Shown here one piece after another: positions 21,214 through 24,795 of a DNA stretch of 24,795 nucleotides (its first letter is position 1; every line of letters begins with the position of its first letter). The notes under the pieces were generated by a model. It was not told where the DNA came from and did not search any database. It worked only from the letters and a program-made list of their open reading frames with translations. Position numbers and translations under genes: made by a program. The stretch lies in the NCBI GenBank assembly GCA_965120355.1, contig CBCPMX010000161.1, forward strand, positions 1-24,795, written 5' to 3'. Origin of the DNA: CBCPMX01 sp965120355. GTDB taxonomy: Bacteria; Bacillota; Clostridia; Oscillospirales; Oscillospiraceae.

Positions 21214-23889
21214 ATGCGCGAACCAAAACCCTTTGGCGTGAACGAGCTGCGCGAGATGTTCCTGAAATTCTTTGAGACCAAGGGCCATCTCCGGCTGCCC
21301 AGCTTCTCGCTGATTCCCCAGAACGACGCCAGCCTGCTACTGATCAATTCCGGCATGGCGCCCATGAAGCCCTACTTCACCGGCGAGGTGGAGCCGCCCC
21401 GCCACCGCGTCTGCACCTGCCAGAAGTGCATCCGCACCGGCGACATTGAAAACATTGGCAAAACCGCCCGCCACGGCACCTATTTTGAGATGCTGGGCAA
21501 CTTCTCCTTCGGCGACTATTTTAAGCACGAGGCCATTGCCTGGGCTTGGGAATTTTTGACCAGCCCGGAATGGGTGGGGCTGGACCCGGACCGGCTGTAT
21601 CCGTCTGTATTTGCCGGCAATGAGACCACTCCCGCCGATGACGAAGCCTTTGCCATCTGGCGTGACGAAATCGGCATCCCCGCTGAGCGAATCTACAAGT
21701 TCGGCAAGGAGGACAACTTCTGGGAGCATGGTTCCGGCCCCTGCGGTCCCTGTTCCGAGATCTATTATGACCGCGGGCCCGAATACGGCTGCGGCAAGCC
21801 CGGCTGCACCGTCGGCTGCGACTGCGACCGGTATATGGAAGTCTGGAACGTGGTCTTCTCCCAGTTCGACAACGACGGACAGAACCACTATACCGAGCTG
21901 AAGCAGAAAAATATCGACACCGGCATGGGCCTGGAGCGTCTGGCCTGTATTTGCCAGGGTGTGGACTCCCTGTTCGACACCGACACGGTCATGAACATCA
22001 CCCACAAGGTCTCCGAGATCACCAACGCCCACTACGGCGAAAGCGAGAAAAAGGACGTGTCCCTGCGCATCATCACCGACCACATCCGCTCCGCTACCTT
22101 TATGATCTGCGACGGAGTGCTGCCCTCCAACGAGGGCCGCGGCTATGTGCTGCGCCGCCTGCTGCGCCGGGCCGCCCGGCACGGCAAGCTGCTGGGCGTC
22201 AACGAGCCGTTCCTGTATGAAGTCTGCGATACTGTCATCCACGAGAACCAGACCGCCTATCCCGAACTGGTGGAAAAGCAGGCCTATATCACCAAAGTCA
22301 TCCGGGTGGAGGAGGAGAACTTTGCCAAGACCATCGACGGCGGCATGCGCATCTTCTCCGACCTGCTGGCCGGCCACAAGGCCAACAGCGAACGGACCTT
22401 CTCCGGGGCGGACGCCTTCAAGCTCTACGACACCTATGGTTTCCCCATTGACCTGACCATCGAAATGGTAGAAGAAGAGGGCATGGCTGTGGACGAAGCT
22501 GCCTTCCACGCTCTGATGGAAGAGCAGCGCGTCAGCGCCCGAAAAGCCCGGGAGGCTCTGGGCGATCTGGGCTGGGCCGGCGTCGAATTCGGCAAGGACG
22601 TTCCGGAGACGGAATTCGTGGGCTATGACCACACCGCCATCGACGACGCCAGCGTCGTGGCCCTGGTGGTGGAAAATGAGCATGCCGAAGCCCTGATGCC
22701 CGGCGTAGAGGGCATTGTGGTGCTGGACAAGACCCCCTTCTACGCGGAAATGGGCGGTCAGGTGGCTGACCACGGCGTGCTCACGGCTGGGGATATGACC
22801 TTCCGAGTGTCCGACGTACAAAAGAACAAGGGCGGCAAATATATGCACTACGGCAAGGTCACTGGCGGCGTTTTGAAGCTGGGCGACACCGTCCATGCCG
22901 AGATCGACACGGAGCGCCGCAAAGCCATTATGCGCGCCCACTCCGCCACCCACCTGCTGGACAAAGCCCTGCGTACGGTGCTGGGCGACCATGTGCATCA
23001 GGCCGGCTCTCTGGTGGAGGAAGACCATCTGCGTTTTGACTTTACCCATTTCTCCGCCATGACCGCAGAGGAAGTGATGCGGGTAAACAATATGGTCAAT
23101 GAAGCAATCCTGGAGGGCTACAACGTGCAGACCAAGATCATGCGACTGGAGGATGCGAAAAAGACCGGCGCCATCGCCCTGTTTGGTGAAAAATACGGCG
23201 ACACCGTCCGCGTAGTGGACATGGGCGACGGGTACTCCGTGGAGTTCTGCGGCGGCACACACCTGGACAACACCGCCAAGGTGGGCCTGTTCCACATTAC
23301 CAGCGAGTTTTCCGTAGCCAGCGGCGTGCGCCGCATTGAGGCCGTCACCGGCAAGGCTTCCCTGGCCCAGATGGAGCGCACAGACAATCTGGTTCTCCGA
23401 GCCGCTGCCATCCTGAAGACCAAGCCCGGCGACCTGCTGGAACGCGCGCAGTCCACCATGGAGGATGTAAAGCGCAGCCATCAGCGTCTGGAAAAACTCC
23501 AGGCCCGGCTGGCCGCCGGTGAGACAGAGCGGCTGCTGTTCAGCACCCATGAGGTTGGGCCGCTGCGCGTACTCACCGCCACCGTTCCCGAAGCCGATGC
23601 CGCAAAGCTGCGGCAGATGGGCGACGTTCTGCGGGAAAAGGCCCCCAACGTAGCCGCCCTGCTGGCTGCCGTCAACGACGGGAAGATCACCTTCCTGGCC
23701 GTCTGCGGCAAGGAGGCCGTGGCCAAAGGCGTCAAAGCGGGCGACATCATCAAGGCCATTGCGCCCATCTGCGGCGGCAAGGGCGGCGGCAAGCCCGACA
23801 GCGCCATGGGCGGCGGCAGCGACCTGCTGAAACTGGACAATGCCCTGGCTGCCCTGGATGATTTCGTGGCAGGAAAATTGGAGCACTGA
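21214..23889 (+). CDS. alaS: Alanyl-tRNA synthetase
   Basis: This 891-residue enzyme charges tRNA-Ala. The class II catalytic core includes motif 2 around RHGTYFEMLGNFSFGDYFK and motif 3 around GMGLERLA / SNEGRGYVLRRLLRRAARHG. The editing domain keeps its zinc set: H576 and H580 in HSATH, then C679 and H683 in CGGTH, so misacylated Ser/Gly-tRNA can be cleared. The C-Ala domain ends with a glycine-rich GGKGGGKPDSAMGGG stretch. The length is normal. The start at 21214 is chosen because GGGAGG lies about 8 bases ahead; an ATG at 21208 is too close to it, and the long upstream open frame is the T-box leader. The next gene begins 3 bases after the stop. Confidence 0.97.
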   Translation: MREPKPFGVNELREMFLKFFETKGHLRLPSFSLIPQNDASLLLINSGMAPMKPYFTGEVEPPRHRVCTCQKCIRTGDIENIGKTARHGTYFEMLGNFSFGDYFKHEAIAWAWEFLTSPEWVGLDPDRLYPSVFAGNETTPADDEAFAIWRDEIGIPAERIYKFGKEDNFWEHGSGPCGPCSEIYYDRGPEYGCGKPGCTVGCDCDRYMEVWNVVFSQFDNDGQNHYTELKQKNIDTGMGLERLACICQGVDSLFDTDTVMNITHKVSEITNAHYGESEKKDVSLRIITDHIRSATFMICDGVLPSNEGRGYVLRRLLRRAARHGKLLGVNEPFLYEVCDTVIHENQTAYPELVEKQAYITKVIRVEEENFAKTIDGGMRIFSDLLAGHKANSERTFSGADAFKLYDTYGFPIDLTIEMVEEEGMAVDEAAFHALMEEQRVSARKAREALGDLGWAGVEFGKDVPETEFVGYDHTAIDDASVVALVVENEHAEALMPGVEGIVVLDKTPFYAEMGGQVADHGVLTAGDMTFRVSDVQKNKGGKYMHYGKVTGGVLKLGDTVHAEIDTERRKAIMRAHSATHLLDKALRTVLGDHVHQAGSLVEEDHLRFDFTHFSAMTAEEVMRVNNMVNEAILEGYNVQTKIMRLEDAKKTGAIALFGEKYGDTVRVVDMGDGYSVEFCGGTHLDNTAKVGLFHITSEFSVASGVRRIEAVTGKASLAQMERTDNLVLRAAAILKTKPGDLLERAQSTMEDVKRSHQRLEKLQARLAAGETERLLFSTHEVGPLRVLTATVPEADAAKLRQMGDVLREKAPNVAALLAAVNDGKITFLAVCGKEAVAKGVKAGDIIKAIAPICGGKGGGKPDSAMGGGSDLLKLDNALAALDDFVAGKLEH

Positions 23890-23892
23890 ACT

Positions 23893-24237
23893 ATGAAAAA
23901 AGTTAGAATTACAGTCCTGAAAACCACGTTGGACCAGGAACTGGCCAAGGAATACGGGGTGGCGGGTCTGACCGCCTGCCCCATGCTGCAGGAAGGGCAA
24001 GTGTTCTACGCCGACTATGCCAAGCCCGACGGTCTGTGCGACGAGGCGTGGAAAGCAATTTATCAATATGTATTTGCCCTGGCCCACGGCGCGGGCAACG
24101 ACGTGTTTTACTACGGCGACTGGATCCGCCATCCCGGCGTAGCCATCTGCGCCTGCAATGACGGCCTGCGTCCGGTCATTTTCAAACTGGAGGCCACGGA
24201 TGAGACCTCCGTCATCGATTATACCCCGGTGCGCTGA
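23893..24237 (+). CDS. TIGR04076 family protein
   Basis: This 114-residue protein matches the TIGR04076 pattern as I recall it: KKVRITVLKTTLDQELAKEYG, CPMLQEGQVFYADYAKPDGLCDEAWKAIYQYVFALAHG, and the ending WIRHPGVAICACNDGLRPVIFKLEA. Four cysteines (in CPML, LCDEAW and CACND) are conserved-looking and could bind metal or a cluster (inference). The family has no established function and is common in anaerobic Clostridia. Its ATG lies 3 bases after the alaS stop, with TTGGAG about 11 bases upstream, so it is probably transcribed with alaS and thus under T-box control. Confidence 0.85.
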   Translation: MKKVRITVLKTTLDQELAKEYGVAGLTACPMLQEGQVFYADYAKPDGLCDEAWKAIYQYVFALAHGAGNDVFYYGDWIRHPGVAICACNDGLRPVIFKLEATDETSVIDYTPVR

Positions 24238-24389
24238 GATCCCCTGGGGCATCTGCGCAGTTCTGCCGGCGCCGGCGGCTGCCAGCACCGCCCTATGGCG
24301 CCTGTTTACAATCCGATTCACCACTGAACCACGGGAATGCGCCGCTGGAGGTTTCGCGGCGGCTCCCAATCCAAAAAGGAGGAAAAAGG

Positions 24390-24746
24390 ATGTCTGATGT
24401 ACGGAACTACGATCCGGAATGTCTGTTCTGTAAGATTATCAAAGGGGAAATTCCCTCCAATAAGGTGTATGAAGACCAGCTGTGCTACGCGTTTGCCGAC
24501 ATCGCACCGCAAGCGCCCACCCACATTCTGGTGATCCCCAAGACCCATATCCGTTCCTGCGCCGAGATCACAGCGGACAATTCCTCGCTGGTGGGCCACA
24601 TTTTTGAGGTTATTTCTAAAATAGCCAAAGAACAGGGCCTGACGGATTTCCGCGTAGTGTCCAACTGCGGTGCGGACGCAGGGCAGACCGTTCACCACCT
24701 GCATTTCCATGTCCTCGGCGGCAAATCCCTGGGGTCGTTCAACTGA
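24390..24746 (+). CDS. HIT-family (histidine triad) nucleotide-binding protein
   Basis: This 118-residue protein is a small HIT (HINT-like) hydrolase of nucleoside phosphoramidates or dinucleotides. The triad HHLHFHVLGG (H103, H105, H107; catalytic H105 or H107) is intact near the C-terminus, and an N-terminal zinc-type pair C11-x2-C14 in ECLFCKIIKGEIPS with H53 completes the Gram-positive type. A strong site, AAAAAGGAGG, precedes the ATG. Exact substrate is unknown. It lies 152 bp after the TIGR04076 gene; that gap contains a palindrome (GCCGGCGCCGGC, 24265-24276) and no separate gene. The protein is complete, ending 49 bases before the window edge. Confidence 0.93.
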   Translation: MSDVRNYDPECLFCKIIKGEIPSNKVYEDQLCYAFADIAPQAPTHILVIPKTHIRSCAEITADNSSLVGHIFEVISKIAKEQGLTDFRVVSNCGADAGQTVHHLHFHVLGGKSLGSFN

Positions 24747-24770
24747 GCTGTCTCCAAGTAAGCACACCGC

Positions 24771-24788
24771 GGGGGGGGGGGGGGGGGG
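24771..24788. repeat. Run of 18 guanines at the end of the window
   Basis: Eighteen consecutive G follow CACACCGC, then A, GGGG and AA to the end. It starts 24 bases after the HIT-protein stop. Such a run at a contig end is typical of poor base calls or an assembly break, although a true G-tract with quadruplex potential cannot be excluded. Confidence 0.7.
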
Positions 24789-24795
24789 AGGGGAA

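Noticed and set aside
24265..24276. Palindrome GCCGGCGCCGGC before the HIT gene
   Set aside because: Short GC palindromes are expected by chance at this base composition; no T-run, no repeat and no promoter are associated.
21337..24369. 1010-residue open frame on the opposite strand of alaS
   Set aside because: It mirrors the alaS gene, spans three + strand genes with clear families, and has a repetitive Gly/Val/His composition without domains.

Overview
The window reads as chromosomal DNA of a GC-rich anaerobic Firmicute, most likely a Clostridia member of the Oscillospiraceae type (Flavonifractor/Lawsonibacter-like). That is inferred from T-box control of alaS, strong AGGAGG-type ribosome sites, two aldo/keto reductases with ferredoxin-like tails, a TIGR04076 protein, and the mixture of GC-rich genes with low-GC promoters. 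No insertion sequence, phage gene, CRISPR array, tRNA or rRNA was seen. It looks like ordinary core and metabolic chromosome with several interesting regulatory regions.

Layout: (1) 1-3111, + strand: tail of an unknown gene, then a FecCD-type permease, its ATPase and a lipoprotein binding protein, together an importer for an iron complex or cobalamin. (2) 3349-5721, +: a ferredoxin-tailed aldo/keto reductase and a DUF362 protein, each with its own sigma-A-like promoter. (3) 6013-10307, +: a complete, tightly overlapping potABCD polyamine importer behind a very good promoter and a roughly 330-nt leader containing a short direct repeat. (4) 10473-11168, -: a DUF1275 membrane protein. (5) 11329-12574, +: a second ferredoxin-tailed aldo/keto reductase behind a MerR-type promoter (19-bp spacer filled by a dyad). 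(6) 12575-12913: convergent intergenic region with three large stem-loops. (7) 12914-16826, -: response regulator, histidine kinase and HtrA-like protease; the regulator operon and htrA carry the same direct-repeat operator at nearly the same distance from their -10 boxes. (8) 16892-18258, -: an alpha/beta hydrolase and a small two-helix membrane protein. (9) 18287-20637, -: a tandem-DUF1538 membrane protein translationally coupled to a tandem P-II-like protein, closed by a good terminator. (10) 20807-24746, +: T-box (GCC specifier)-alaS, a TIGR04076 protein and a HIT-family protein. The window ends in an 18-G run.

The best candidate for a little-described system is the DUF1538/double-P-II pair (18377-20597): a duplicated membrane carrier-like protein next to a duplicated signal-sensing protein. 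The second is the self-contained envelope-stress-like module RR-HK-HtrA, with its operators visible in the sequence. Functions are assigned from recognised sequence motifs; no searches or folding computations were run.
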